A stretch of 64,000 bases of DNA, from NCBI GenBank assembly GCA_964019695.1, contig CAXHUL010000220.1, positions 94,507 through 158,506 on the forward strand. The letters are read 5' to 3'. Below, piece after piece: positions 13,226-25,197 of the stretch (positions within the stretch are counted from its first letter, which is position 1; every line of letters starts with the position of its first letter). Made by a program: the position numbers and the translations under genes. The notes under the pieces are model-generated. The model saw only the letters and a list, made by a program, of their open reading frames with translations. It did not search any database and had not been told where the DNA came from. Origin of the DNA: Loripinus fragilis. Taxonomy: Eukaryota > Mollusca > Bivalvia > Lucinida > Lucinidae.

Positions 13226-13479
13226 GATGCATGCCACGGGCGAATCCAGAGGGGGACAGGGGGTCCGGACCCCTGAAAAATCATAAAATATAGGGTTTTC
13301 TAGCAATATTGATCCGGATCCCCAAAAAATTACGAAGCTACCAAGCCAGCATTCAATGGTGGGCCATTGACACGCCAGCAAAACGCCATTTCAAGGGCGT
13401 TTCGCTGATGGGCCGATGGTGGTCAATTTTAAGTGGCATTTCGGTCCTCTCTGACAAAATGCTCTGGATCCGCGCATGA
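13226..13479. mobile_element. MITE-like element with GCGGATCCAGAG inverted ends
   Basis: The left end reads CATGCCACGGGCGAATCCAGAG, and the right end (13462-13479) reads CTCTGGATCCGCGCATGA, its approximate reverse complement. The interior contains the palindrome GGTCCGGACC. A second two-ended copy lies at 62988-63254, with single ends near 10610, 36458 and 53457. There is no coding capacity, so it would be non-autonomous. The superfamily is not identifiable from the ends. Confidence 0.7.
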
Positions 13480-14654
13480 ATACAGTGCGTGTGAACCGGC
13501 TCGATTGAAATTAAACTGTCGACGGACATAATTTCATGATATTTTGGTACTTACAACGTGCGACAAAGACTCAGACTAGCCTGTGCAATGGTGCATTCTC
13601 AATTCAGCATTACAGTACTTAAAATATGCGAGAAAAATGAACGAGTACTTGAAATCGGGATACTTTGGGATTGATTGACAATAACACATTTTTCAGAAAT
13701 GGTTTCTATATTTTTTTTCGTTTTTGGTGAAACGACATTTACTTGTTTTACCTGTATGTTAATGATTTGGTTTAAATAAGCGTTGATTGTTTATGAGAAA
13801 TACCCATTCAACGGTTGCAAGTCTTAACCGCGGAGGTGTGTGACAAAATACTTCAGCATCCGCGGGGTTTTGTTATCTGGCCGCGGGGCAGGGCTTTTTA
13901 GAACCGTTTTTTTTCACATATTAATTAAAGCGGCAGGAACTAACTATGGGCTCAAAGGCACTAACATTTTGATAGCCTGTTAGTTTCTACCAACAGGGAC
14001 AGCCGATACTGGTTCTATTGCGAGTTTGACGCGAATCTGTACCACAGGGTGAGAGCATGCTCCTAATCTTAGTGCTAATGTGACCATTGTCGTCGTTGTT
14101 CATGGCCGCGGGGTTCTGCAATATGCTTTCCTGTCCATGGAAATCCTAAAACTCAAAACATCAGAAACATCTATGACAAAAGATAGGTAGGTGGTATGCT
14201 GAAACCACTGGGTCAATTACGGTTAGATCAGAATGTAGCCATTGGGTTTTCACTATTTTTATTTCTCTGTATGCTGATTTAGCCAAATTATCTAGTTTTA
14301 CGGTAGTAAGATCGCCTGACCAAAGTGCCAAGGTTGTGAGCAGCAAAATCTAGCTGTTTGTCTGTCTGCCCGTTAATCTGTCCATCCGTCTGTCTGTCTG
14401 CATTGGTTCTTCGTTCTTTTACTTATATGCTCGTTAAACCAGCTTACATGTGTCTAGTAGCTCAGGTGGTTTGAACGCCTGTCCATTGTTCTGAAGGCTG
14501 TGAGCAGCATAATCTAGCCTTCTGCCTGCCTGCATACTTGTCTGTCTACTTGCCACTGGCTGTCTGTCTCCCTGTATCTGTTCTTTGCTCTTTTGATTTT
14601 TTGTAGGCCTGTTTTGCTAGATTAATATCTAGTAGTTCAAGTGTTTAAGGTGCC
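13480..14654. other. Non-coding stretch
   Basis: AT-rich with no supported gene. Around 14350-14590 it contains clustered CTGT/CTGC tetranucleotides (degenerate microsatellite), and two partly similar segments near 14335 and 14500 share GTGAGCAGCA and AATCTAGC, suggesting an old duplication. Confidence 0.5.
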
Positions 14655-15273
14655 TGACCCCATTGAGGTTACTTTTAATTTTTCTAAATACGTAGGCTTG
14701 GACCCAGCATCTACTCTTTATCCCCAAAAATATCAAGAATATCAGGCACACCCCAAAAATATTTAAAATTTAGCAACCCCAAAAATATTTTTCAAATCTG
14801 TACCTTGACCATAAAAAAGCGCCAAATTGATAGAAATGACTCCACAAAACATAAAAAAATCAAAATTTTCATCATACTCCCAAACATATTTATTTATCTG
14901 ACCTTCCCGACCCCTCCCCACTCCAAAAAATGCAATTCAAAATTTTGAACCTTCAAAAATGGACCGAACCTACTTATATATGATAATATCAAAGTACCAC
15001 CCCACCCCTCGCCCAAGAAAGCTGGCCAGTGTTTCAGAGCAGTATGCAGCAAAATATAGCTGTCTGTCTGCTTGTTTCTCAGTCAATCAACCAGTCAGCC
15101 AGCCAGCCCGACCAACGGCTTCGATTTCTTAGTGTAGACAGAGCCTCTTTGTAAAAGCGTATTCTTGTTACATAAAATTATTTGCATGTCCTATTTTTTC
15201 TTCATACGTAGGGTCTGGCCCAGCATCTACTGTTCACCCATATCCGGAAATTTAAGGACCCCAAAAATATTTG
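14655..15273. repeat. Dispersed repeat rich in CCCCAAAAATATT
   Basis: Several degenerate copies of a segment with GACCCAGCATCTACT, CCCCAAAAATATTT and TTAGCAACC (about 14700, 14770, 15215). The copy at 15215 is interrupted by the foldback element that follows and resumes at 15871. Confidence 0.65.
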
Positions 15274-15870
15274 AAAGGGGTAGGTGCATTAAGAGGCTAT
15301 TTTGTCCCCCCCCCCCTATGAGTTCAAAAAATAAAAGTTGCTCTTCACAAGTTTTTTCTTATTAGTTCATTAGAACAATAGCCAAAGTGTAAAGGTCTGG
15401 TATTGATTCGACTTTTACCGTTGCTATGGTAACAAAAAAGGCCGCCAAAATAGGCTGAAAATAGGAAAATGACCGTTTTGGAGCAAATTTGAGACATGTA
15501 ACAGAGAAATTAATATAGAGCACAAGCAAATATCAAAAAAAATATTTTAACATATGATGCGAATTATCATGGCACACAATATACTAAAAGGTTTTTTTTT
15601 GTATTTGCTTGTGCTGATAACTAATTCTTAAAAAAAATCGGTCTCAAAAAGCCTCAAATTTGGCCTAAAATAGCAATTTCTCTATTTTAAGCCTATTTTG
15701 TCAGCCATTTTGGTTACCATAGCAACTGGTAAAAGTGAAAAAAAATGCCAGAATTTTACACTTGGGCTATTCTTCTAAAAACTCAATAAGATGAAATTGG
15801 TGAAAAGCAACTTTCATTTTTTGGGCTATAGAGGGGGCCAAAATAGCCCATTAATGCACGTACCCCTTTT
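15274..15870. mobile_element. Foldback element, 597 bp, with long inverted arms
   Basis: The left arm starts AAAGGGGTAGGTGCATTAAG and the right arm ends TTAATGCACGTACCCCTTTT. Within the arms, GGCTATTTTG, GTTGCTATGGTAAC and TTTTGTCAGCC/GGCCGCC segments match in inverted order, so each arm is roughly 280 bp. There is no ORF. The flanking repeat is found uninterrupted at about 14745-14780, which shows the empty site. It is a non-autonomous inverted-repeat transposon by structure; no transposase family can be assigned. Confidence 0.85.
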
Positions 15871-16780
15871 AGCAACAAAAAAAAATATCCTTGACCTAAA
15901 GAAAAGACCCTAAAATGCATCATATCCCCCAAAATATTCACGTTTCTTGGGCTAGAGGTCAAAATCTAGGACATCTTGTTTTTTTTTTTAGAATCATTTG
16001 TATTTGAACAACAGTGGCGATTTCAACAAGGTGAGCGTTTGCGGGCACACTTTCATGATCTTTATTAGTAATGTGTAAAGTGTGGCATAAGTACAACGAG
16101 AGCGCTCACATTGTTGAACTCACCATGTCTCTGTCACTTTTAACCTGAGGGTTCATTCCCCCAAGGTGGGGCTAGAGGTCATAATATAGGAAACCTTTCA
16201 AAAGAGCTATTCTGTTTTTCCAACCTATGCAGATATCTTTCCAAACATTATAAGAAAACATTCATATTTAGGCATTTGGTATCATATTCATGGAAGGCTT
16301 CCAGTCATCAGCTTCAGAGCCTTGCGTCCATACCTCAGGGTGGGGCTAGAGGTAAAAATCTAGGACATCTTTTTTTTCTTTTAAAGAACCATTTGTATTT
16401 GAAGAACATATACTATTTCATTTTCTGACTTTCTGTGACTTCAGGTCTTCTGTTCAGGACCTTTGAGCAAAAGACTGCCAGAGCTCTAGCTAAGAAACTT
16501 CTTTTAACAGAATTTCCTCCTGAACCACTGACCCAAAAGCAACTTAATGTCACAGATTTGTACCCAATGGTGTCTTCTACCAATTTTGCACAAAAGGTTC
16601 CACTCCACTGAACAATGGATCTGCCTAAGCTCCAGATAAGAAATGTCTTACAATGACTTCTCCTCCTGAACCAATGGTCCAAAATTTACAATAATTTCAC
16701 AGAATTGTCCCTAACGATGCACTCTACCAAAATTATACAATTGCTTTGGCTCTGCCATTAAGAGACTTTATTCAAGCTTG
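15871..16780. repeat. Degenerate long-period tandem repeats
   Basis: GGTGGGGCTAGAGGT, AAAATCTAGGACATCTT and CATTTGTATTTGAA recur at about 15955, 16165 and 16340. Downstream, two roughly 150-bp units share AAGAAA, TCCTCCTGAACCA, TGTCACAGA and CTACCAA (about 16490 and 16640). The 89-codon minus-strand ORF here is open only because of this repeat. It resembles dispersed repeats I associate with bivalve genomes (recollection, not a match). Confidence 0.65.
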
Positions 16781-17611
16781 CACATAATGTCTCTGATGGC
16801 GATTAAGTAAAAGTAAGAAAAACATATACAAAATAGGACAGAACTTTATCAAATCAGTTTTTGATCATCATTAATTTCTTTGAATATGTGGGTGGATTTG
16901 TCTTAGGTAAGATACTAGGAAACACTTTCCCTAATCCTCGTAAGATCTTTAACCAACAGAAACCAAAAGAAAATCTGAAGGGAAAAAAAAACGTGCCACG
17001 GTATTTGGGATCAAATTACACATGTTTAGTTGGGGTTGTGCCAAAGAAAGTTAAGAGAAAATTGTTACCGCTTACCTGCCTGAAGAGCTTCACCAACATT
17101 TATTGAGGGATTATTTTTAACACTGTAAGCTCTATAATAAAAGCATTTGACATAAAGTTTGATTATTTACTTCTTAAGTTAGTTATTAATCAACTGATTT
17201 CTTGCACTGTTCATATATTGATTACATTTATTAAAGGCTGGTTTTGTCCAATGAACAAATGACAATGTCGCCAGAAAGATTGCTTTCCCATTTCACTTTG
17301 TGGCAATATGTTTGACCCTACATCAGAGACTTCCAGTTTCCATTTGCATGTTTTAGAAAAGGTATCTAACTAACAACCTCCCTATTTGAACGCTTTAATG
17401 CAGCCGTCCCCATCAGTACTCTCAGTGCTTTGATTCTTTTAATCATTTCATAGGTATGCCATTGAACAGTAGTAGTACCTACAGGTGTCAATTTATTGCC
17501 TATTAGACCCCTATCTGCTTTTCGATTCAGCTTAGTCAAGAGAAAATGGCCTTTAGTGTAAATTTGTGAGAAGCGAACAGATTGTTGACCATAGACCTCG
17601 TATAGTAGACT
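16781..17611. other. No gene recognised
   Basis: AT-rich sequence. The segment at about 17090-17150 (TTATTGAGGGATTATTT then CTCTATAATAAAAGCATTT) recurs at about 49927-49995 and is therefore a dispersed repeat fragment. Confidence 0.5.
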
Positions 17612-17735
17612 ATGCAGCGGCATGTGCGTACAGTGAATATTCAAACCAGTATTAAGAGGACCTTACATGCCTTGGCTAGTCATAGAGTGTCCATTGAAGA
17701 CTCAGATCAGAATGCGCGGCGCAGTCTTCGATGTG
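17612..17735. repeat. Dispersed repeat with GATCAGA palindromes, copy A
   Basis: The segment with GCGGCATGTGCGTACAG, AGAGTGTCCATTGAAGACT and CAGATCAGAATGCGC appears in part as its reverse complement at 20012-20115, and as a shorter relative at 38634-38708. Confidence 0.6.
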
Positions 17736-18254
17736 TGCGCATACCATCTTGTTGTTTATTGTTACTCCCATTGTGGGAGTCTGTAATTGTTCTATGTTTT
17801 TGTTGTACGCTAAGTATGTCCAGTCTAGTTTTGCAACCATCTTGATGGGGAAGAGAGAGCTGGTTGTTTTGCTTAGTTTGTCTTCCTGGTGTCTCGTGGT
17901 TGTTGTGTGGCTCTTCCTCGCGGCGCCATGGGTTTGTCTCTGGTATTTCCTGATCATACTCACTTACTATTTTTGTACTGGACAGTGGACACCGGCTCAT
18001 GTATCATGATAATCCAAATAGACTAGCATCGTCTTCAGAATCTGTGTCTTTTACTAAAAAAACTTGCACTTACTTGTGGGACCTTTACAGTGAAACTGGA
18101 CACACGTGATGGATGGGGACATTCATTCATGTGGACATTTTGTTGCGTCATGATGACACATTAGTGGCCTGTCAGTTGTTTAATCTTCACCTTCAGGTCA
18201 ATTGTGGTCACTTTTGTGCTTTATTCTATTTTAATATTTGTTTTATTTTTATGT

Positions 18255-18255
<1 letters not shown>

Positions 18256-18293
<38 letters not shown>
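18256..18293. repeat. (GA)n microsatellite
   Basis: Uninterrupted GA dinucleotides, separated by about 40 bases from a long trinucleotide tract. Confidence 0.97.
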
Positions 18294-18297
<4 letters not shown>

Positions 18298-18333
18298 AGG
18301 GTATGAGGGTACTACTAGTAGTAGAAATTCAAA

Positions 18334-18334
18334 T

Positions 18335-18401
<67 letters not shown>

Positions 18402-18477
18402 CAGCAGCAGCAGCAGCAGCAGAAGCAGTAGCAGTAGCAGTAGCAGTAGCAGTAGCAGAAGCAACAGCAACAGCAGT

Positions 18478-18529
<52 letters not shown>

Positions 18530-18632
18530 GCAGCAGTAGCAGTAGCAGTAGTAGTAGCAGTAGCAGTAGTAGTAGCAGTAGCAGTAGTAGTGGTGGTGGT
18601 TGTGGTACCGTGGTGGTGGTGGTGGTAGTGGT
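18334..18632. repeat. Trinucleotide tract (TAG/CAG/GTG), about 300 bp
   Basis: The pattern moves from pure GTA repeats through CAG and mixed AGCAGT to GGT repeats. Because every variant is a triplet, long low-complexity ORFs (poly-Leu, poly-Ala/Thr) appear on the minus strand. They are not genes. Confidence 0.96.
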
Positions 18633-19345
18633 ACATAAGAATATTTTCTTTATCAACCGTCTCCACATATAAATAAGAAAATTATTTTTTAATCAGGCTT
18701 GCTGAGCGAGTTACTTTAGTGGCTCTGGTCAGGCAACGACTGATCTGTGTGTACATTGCTTGCCTACATGTATGTCCCATAAAAACGCTTAGTTCAGCCT
18801 CGAAGCAATGTTCTTTCGAGGTTTAGCTGTAGTCCTCGCTTTGCGTGACCCCTCGATATCCAATGGACCATCCCAAGTTTATTGTATCAAACAGGAGGAA
18901 TAATCCATTAGTACATAAAGGGTTAATTAAATAGGACAGACTACTACTTAACGGCAACCTGATTATAGCATGGCATTCGGATCATCCCTGGGATAATCAG
19001 TGCTGCCTGGTTAAAACGTCCCGATATGACTGAAAAATTGTTGTCTTGGACATAAAGCATTGTTGTCTTGAACACAATCAAAAGAAATTTTGGTAACTGC
19101 GCTAATACACCCTATTTTCATTCAAAACGGCGCAACTTATCTGACATAACCCGCCACCCCTAGGAGTAATGTAATCGTCCAACAGCGGCAAGTTTCAGTT
19201 CCCGATTGAAGTCGTGTTGATCAATCAATGAGTACACAGTGTGAACGTGAAAGTATGTTTGGTGGGGGAAAACGTTCAAAGAAGGATTTATTTCGGGTGT
19301 AATTCTGGATATTTGTTGATTAAATGCTAAAATAAACCAGAAAGG
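18633..19345. other. Upstream region of the 19346 exon
   Basis: AT-rich with no ORF of note. It would hold the promoter and 5' UTR of the exon starting at 19346, but I see no convincing TATA box or initiator and cannot place a transcription start. Confidence 0.4.
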
Positions 19346-19460
19346 ATGGCGAAGATGAAATTGGAGCAATTTGGATTTGTTAGAAGAGTGTTTATTTCCG
19401 TGGAAATCATCGTCTCGTTTATTTGTTTACAAATTGGACAAACACATGGCCTGGATTTAT
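19346..19460 (+). CDS. Probable first coding exon with signal peptide (partial gene)
   Basis: ATG at 19346 in a good context (AGGATGGCG) opens a frame of 38 codons plus one base that ends at a strong donor, TTTAT|GTGAGTAA, at 19460/19461. The peptide begins MAKMKLEQFGFVRRVF, a short basic N-region, continues with a hydrophobic core (FISVEIIVSFICLQI) and ends with GQTHGLDL, where a signal-peptidase site after the THG is plausible. This is the typical shape of exon 1 of a secreted or membrane protein, with a phase-1 intron after the signal peptide, common in extracellular modular proteins of animals. I could not find the next exon: candidate acceptors downstream (24357, 29354, 30241) give stops or no donor. 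The mature protein is unknown. Confidence 0.55.
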
Positions 19461-22289
19461 GTGAGTAAATTTTTGCGTAGACAAGATTTGTAATCTTTGA
19501 TAATTCTTAATTCAGATATCTAAACCATTATTTTTGTCGTATTCGTGTGTAAAAGAAAACAAGATACGTAGAAAACCAACTTTAAAGTGATTTGATGAAT
19601 AATGTATGGGATGGTTCCCTAAATATCCAATTTTGACTGGAGATGCTTGAAAATTGTAATATTTGACCACTATATATAACATCTTTTGACAAAAAAAAAT
19701 GTTTGTGGAAAGGATAGGTTGGATCAAAGTTTATATATATGTAGGGGAATGGCTGGAAAGGGAAATTCCCATAAAACTGTACTGTACTAAAAAAAAATTT
19801 AGGGTCGGCAGCAACTCAATAAAAGAAATATCATCCATCACCAAGAAAGGGTTGAGCTGGTTTGAAATGTCATACTTACCACATCATTTCCAGGTGAAAA
19901 TACAGTAATCGGCAACAGTCACAAGGGCAAAAAGGCACCACCCTGGCTAAATCATCTGTATACGTCAATGTTTAATATTTAATTGTCCACTCAATTCAGA
20001 CCTAGCAGGTTGGCATGTGCGCCCAGCAAAAACTCAGATCAGTCTGCACAGTCTGATCAGTCTTCGATGGACACTCTATGGGCAGCTTTAGACGGAAAAC
20101 GCACATGCAAACTGTACCTTATGCTGATGATTATGAATAGGTTTTTAAGACCCATCTAGCCCACTAAGGGTAAAGGAGGAAAATCTATAGAATAAACATC
20201 AAGATGCTTTTTGCTTTGTTTTCTCCAATATTATTGATTATGTTGGGAATCCAGCTGAACTGAGACGGAATAGCATTAGCTCAAGGTCACCATGTCACTT
20301 AGTACTGATAATAAGCTGGTTTTGTCCGTACTTTTTGGGCCATATTATAAAATTTGCCAATTTCCTGCGTTTTGAGGCTTTAATTACCCATCCATGAATA
20401 GAATATCATAAGGCTGTTAAACAAGCACCAAACTTAGGACCAAATCTTAACCCATTTCAAGTTTTCCTAAAAATATAATTTTATGCATTTTGAAAGGCAA
20501 AATGCCTTTCAAAAAGCATTAAATTGTATATTTATTCCAGAAAAAAAATATGTGTGCCTACCCTACCTAAAATTTTCAGACCCGTTACCCTGAAACACAC
20601 TTATTATTTTATTTGGCCTTATCTTAAATGCTAGCAGTTTGGACCCAGGCCAGATCTGACAGGTCGGACAAAATTTCATAAACTCTTTGACACTCAGAAA
20701 ATAAATAAACACTATATTACTGATATTCAGTTGTGCTAGAGGAGTAAATTTTGGTCCAAGACTTCACCCTACATATATACTTTGTGTATACGAGCAATGA
20801 AGGTTCTGGTGAGCCTCAGTACATAATGCGGGTAAATGCGCAGACTCAACCTGAGCCTTCGTTGCTAGACAATTAATGCATCTGCTGAGTACCAAAATCA
20901 CACATGCTGGCCCATATGAAACGTTGTCTTCAGCAAATTTTAGGTCACTCCAGACCGCTTTAACTGGTAAAACTTGATACCTGGTGGTGGGCTGGGAGGT
21001 TCAAAATGTTGAATTAAAAGCCACAGGGCATGAAGACATAGCGTGTCAATATTGTAACAAAATGGCATTGACTGGGGTGTCAAAATCAAGGATTGATAAT
21101 AATCATTCATTTTAATTATACTTTAAGAGGACTATATCAGAAGAGTTTAATTGTTTGAAGGAAAAAAGTTTATCAATCTGTGGCACACTTCAACATTGTT
21201 TGGGTTTTCACTGCATCCCCAGACCTCCAGATGAGAGGGCATAATTGAATTATATTTTTCCTATTTTGGACCAATTCATATGTTGTTATTATTGTGTCAC
21301 AAAAGAAATTAACCGCGAATGAATTGGCTCTTTTGAGCACCCAAAACACATGTTAAAACTGACAGCAAATATTATTCACAATTTTATGTTCAAAAATTTG
21401 TTTATCTATAGGCTATCTGCGTAATTCAAATTGGGTACTCAAATAGACACTTTGTTCAGAGCACTTTTAATCTTCTAAGTTTTTCTACAGCTCTGCATCT
21501 TCATTTGGTACGGATCCGTCATTTGATTCCTTTTGTACCTGTACATTTGTCCTATTTTCTACATCATGTATACACATTTTCATAGTGCCCTAGTTGTTTT
21601 TTTACTATACATCGTAATAATTGTATGCATAACTAATGGTAGGTCCGGTGGTGTGGTGGAGGATGTTGGGTTTGGCTTGATAGGCCTATGGTGCATCAAA
21701 ATTTTTCAAGATTCGATCTTGCTCTGTACATAATGTAGTTGAACAGGCTGGTTTGAGTCTTTTCTTGTCCTCAACCCTGCGTGAACTTAAATAACTAAAT
21801 TAATGAAGCCTGGATGTACAATGTTTGATTGTATGTACACTAAAAATTGGAAAGGAGTACATAAAAATGTCCTGCTTTCTTAAGTTGCTCTTGGAATGAA
21901 AAAGAATATTAGTTTTGTTACTGAATTTTAATTGCTGTAATACCAGTTAGACACACTACATGACAGCTGAAAAATCACTTAATCCAGATCTGCTGAGATC
22001 TCAGACTGACTGTGTTATATGGTCACAGAACGTGGGAACATACATTTAACTTTTTGAATCACAACCAAAATCTTTTCATGTGGTGTGATGAAATATTTGG
22101 CAACACCTGCAGAACTCAGGCCTCCAGATCAGACGGGAGTGATTCGAAAGTATTTTTACTATTTCTCGCAACAACAATAACAACAATATAAATAAATAAA
22201 GTGCTATGGTTCAATAAAAAAATGCTGATTGCGATTCTTATTTCTCCATTTATATAGGACTAAGCTTTAATTAAGAGTGCGTAACGAAA
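19461..22289. other. Probable intron or intergenic DNA with dispersed repeats
   Basis: No convincing coding exon. It contains a GATCAGTCTGCACAGTCTGATC hairpin-type repeat (20012-20115, inverse of 17612-17735), an internal hairpin at about 20480-20520 (TGCATTTTGAAAGGC and GCCTTTCAAAAAGCA), and a decayed copy of the GAGCACCCAAAACA element near 21330-21410. Confidence 0.5.
20465..20635. repeat. Fragment of an inverted-repeat element related to 24042-24300
   Basis: AAAATTTTCAGACCCGTTAC, CTGAAACACACTTATT and ATTTGGCC correspond in reverse complement to AGGCCAAATAAAAAATAAG, TGTTTCGGGTAAC and GTCTGAAGATTTTAGG at 24050-24110. The left end of this copy is not recognisable. A third relative lies near 31130-31190. 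Confidence 0.65.
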
Positions 22290-22410
22290 ATTTGATTTTC
22301 TTGTTTCTCAACCAAAGCATATGTTGTGGGTACTCAAAAGAACCGTCTCAATGAGACGGTTCTTTTGTGCATCCAAAACATATGTTAAAACTGGTGGGTA
22401 AGAAAATATG
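22290..22410. mobile_element. Hairpin element (AACCGTCTCA family), copy 1
   Basis: The core is a 16-bp perfect stem (22335-22350 and 22352-22367) with arms CAAAAGAACCGTCTCA and TGAGACGGTTCTTTTG. Outside it, ACATATGTTGTGGGT and the matching CCAAAACATATGT extend the inverted symmetry. There is no coding capacity. More than ten relatives occur between 21 and 45 kb. Confidence 0.85.
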
Positions 22411-22621
22411 TACATCTTTTCACTTATCTAAACCTGTGTGTATAAATTTGTGCCTTTGGTGCTTGCGTACTCAAAGTTTGGAAGTAGATTTAAGATTCAG
22501 ACCCAAGATGAGGCCTCTAGGTCTAGTGTGTCTAGTCTCACTTTATATGCATGTGTTTATTTTGCTAGTGGCGACTTTTGTCATCTGCTCATTCAACGGC
22601 AATAACCTTAATTTTGCAAAC

Positions 22622-22680
22622 TGAGTTTGGACCCAGATCAGGACCGACAAAATGACGGTCCTGATCTGGATCCAAACTGC
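22622..22680. repeat. Inverted pair of GTTTGGACCCAGATCAGGAC
   Basis: GTTTGGACCCAGATCAGGAC is followed after a short loop by GTCCTGATCTGGATCCAAAC, giving a near-perfect hairpin. Single arms of the same motif occur at 20632, 30718, 56050, 56628 and 56835, so it is a recurrent palindromic module. Confidence 0.8.
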
Positions 22681-22944
22681 TTGCCACTCAGTTAGTGTTC
22701 CTGAAAGAAATGCATGAAAAAGTACCCAGCATGCAAAGAGTTAAAAGGTGACTGTGTATATGATTGTACCCCAGATTTTAGACTGATAGAGCTGTATTCT
22801 TGTTGGATACCCCTCCTATCTGGGGCTGTGGCTTATAGAAACACTTATCTGGAGTGCAGGTGAAACTGTATACTAGCTGTGTTCTGTTTCATCTAGAAAT
22901 AATGTCTGGCTCCAGGCCTCCAGATAAGAGTGCGTATTGGAAAA

Positions 22945-23065
22945 TTATTTTCTTTATTTCTCATCCAAAACATATGTTGTGGGTACTCATAAGAACCGTC
23001 TCATTGAGACGGTTCTTTTGAGCACCCAAAACACATGTTTAAATAAATAGGTAAGAAAATAATTA
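22945..23065. mobile_element. Hairpin element (AACCGTCTCA family), copy 2
   Basis: Core AAGAACCGTCTCATTGAGAC followed by GGTTCTTTTGAGCACCC, with flanking ACATATGTTGTGGGTACTC and CCAAAACACATGTTTAAA. Same orientation and architecture as copy 1. Confidence 0.85.
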
Positions 23066-24041
23066 AAATTTTACGCAAATAAAATGTCCTTATCTGGATC
23101 TATGTGGCTCTGTGAGTCAGCTACTCTCAGAGAGCTAAGATGACAAGTGATAATTAACCATTCTCTTACTGAATTCACAAACATGTCCGCGGTGAGGCTG
23201 CATGTAATATTTATTGACATAGTTTCCAAATCTGATATCAAACAGGTCAGGTTCTGATTAGCAGTATGTGGCTTCACTGGTTAAAAATTAAAATAATGAC
23301 TGCACTCCGGATTATAAAATCAAAACAAATTAAGTTTCTTATTCCTAGATAAGCGGAGTATCTGAATGTCATGTTGGCTTATAACATAGATTGTGGGTAC
23401 TCATTTGAATTTAGGGTCTTCATGGGATCTTTCTGAAATGAGCACCCTGACGCCAACAAAAGTTTTCATTAATATTGATAGTTTTGTTTGAATAAAATTT
23501 AATGGCATCATAATCTAAAGCCTCGAGATCAATGCTAATTTGCATATTGCTATAAATACAGTAACACAATAGTGATGGATTCGGAAGATAAAGGCATCAT
23601 ATGTCATTGTAACTGCAACAATAATCCAATATTTATGTTCCAATTATTAATGAAATTTACTAAATCAATGGCTGACTACCTCACTTGAGACCTTGAAACT
23701 GCTGGAGGGCCTGTTTTGAGAATATATAATGAATTTTTCATGCATATCTGATTTGAATATTTAGATATATAACCAACTTACCAAGTATTAGCTAGCTTGA
23801 CCTGAGTACCAATAAACTTAGCAAATCATGTGACACAAAAGATTTTTTCCGAAAAGAAAAGACAAAAAGTATTATTTTGTGGATTTTGTTAAATTGATTC
23901 ATATACTAATATACAAATGAGCATTATCATTTAATACAAACGTACATTAGCATGTTTTCATTGATATATTGATCATAAATTATAGTATTGATAGAAATCA
24001 ATATTATCACTAATTGACTAAAACAAAGACAATTAATTAGT
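23066..24041. other. No gene recognised
   Basis: AT-rich DNA with a strongly decayed hairpin-family relative near 23385-23460 (TTGTGGGTACTCATTTGAA ... TGAGCACCC). No ORF combined splice signals with protein-like composition. Confidence 0.45.
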
Positions 24042-24300
24042 CCTAGGCCAAATAAAAAATAAGTGTGTTTCGGGTAACAGGTCTGAAGATTTTAGGTATT
24101 AATTGGCACACATATTTTTTTTCTGGACAAAGATATAATTCTATGCATTTTGAGGGGTATTTCATTTCGCCTTTCAAAATGCATTAATAATATTTTTCCA
24201 GAAAACCTGAAAGAGTTTTAGGTTTCCCCAGTAAATTTAGGTATATATGGTCGCCCGGTTACCCTCACTAAACAAAGGTATTTTTTTATTTGCCCTATTT
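24042..24300. mobile_element. Short inverted-repeat element
   Basis: The left end reads AGGCCAAATAAAAAATAAG ... TTTCGGGTAACAGG, and the right end reads CGCCCGGTTACCCTCACTA ... TTTTTTTATTTGCCCTA, its approximate reverse complement. Internal ATTTTAGGTA and AATTTAGGTATA flank a second symmetry around GCCTTTCAAAATGCATT. About 260 bp, non-coding. Confidence 0.65.
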
Positions 24301-24748
24301 TTATATTTTGTACCATCAATATTTGTGTTGGGCGGAACATTTTCATTTTTTGTAGGATACAGTCATGCGCTATACCTTTTAGTGTGGTCTGTTGCTTGTG
24401 GCTTTACATGTTTTATGTGATGATATAAAAGGATTGCCTTCAGTTTAAAATTGATTTTCCACTTTATTGTTTGGTCATTTAAACTCATTTCCTTTGGTTT
24501 GTGTATTTAATTAAGCTGAAGTACATTGAACTTGAGTTTTACCACAGTGACAGATCAAGTGGTTGCAGAATGTCCAGCCACTCATTATATCAGATTTTAG
24601 GCATTAAAATGCTAATGCCAGCTGGCCTCTAGACTGGCATCAGTCCGCTAAATATATATATAATTACATATATAATAATATTTAACTGTGAAAAAAATGT
24701 TTACTAAAAAAAATTGACATTAGAGACTGGGACCAGTCTAGCTGGCCT

Positions 24749-24784
<36 letters not shown>

Positions 24785-25185
24785 GAGGCATCACAAATTA
24801 TGAAAGTAGATGAAGTTAGGTTACGGTAGATCCGCCTGTTCTAAAATTTTGAACACTATAATAGTATGTTGCCAAATGATAGGGGAAGGCCTAAGGCAAG
24901 CAGTCTCGGCAGACCCAAATGATATTAATCAGACTGCTTCTATAGATTAGCAGTCAGACTCTGATCAGGGTCTTCCATGTTTGCTATTCTGTCAAGCATT
25001 TTGTTAATTGAAATTCCAGGCTTAATTTTCCAGCCCTGAAAATAAACCATCATTTTATTTCACAAAAAAAAGAGTAAAATGCTTGGGATTTTAGAACATT
25101 TAATACTGTATGTCTAGTACATGTACAGCAGTGATTCAAAGGTGCTCACATTGAAACTAATTGACTTGTGCGCTATAGATGCGAT
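24301..25185. other. Non-coding stretch with (TA)n tract
   Basis: It holds a TA microsatellite at about 24750-24780 and palindromic GATCAGGGTCTTCC/AGACCC modules at 24900-24975. The segments TGGCCTCTAGACTGG (24623) and CTGGCCTCCTATATA (24737), with AGACTGGGACCAGTCTAG between, form a degenerate inverted pair. No gene is supported. Confidence 0.5.
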
Positions 25186-25197
25186 AAGTTCCAAGAA

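Noticed and set aside
16413..16682. 89-codon minus-strand ORF
   Set aside because: Lies wholly in a two-unit degenerate tandem repeat.
18226..18668. Poly-Thr/Ala and poly-Leu ORFs
   Set aside because: They are translations of a triplet microsatellite in different frames.
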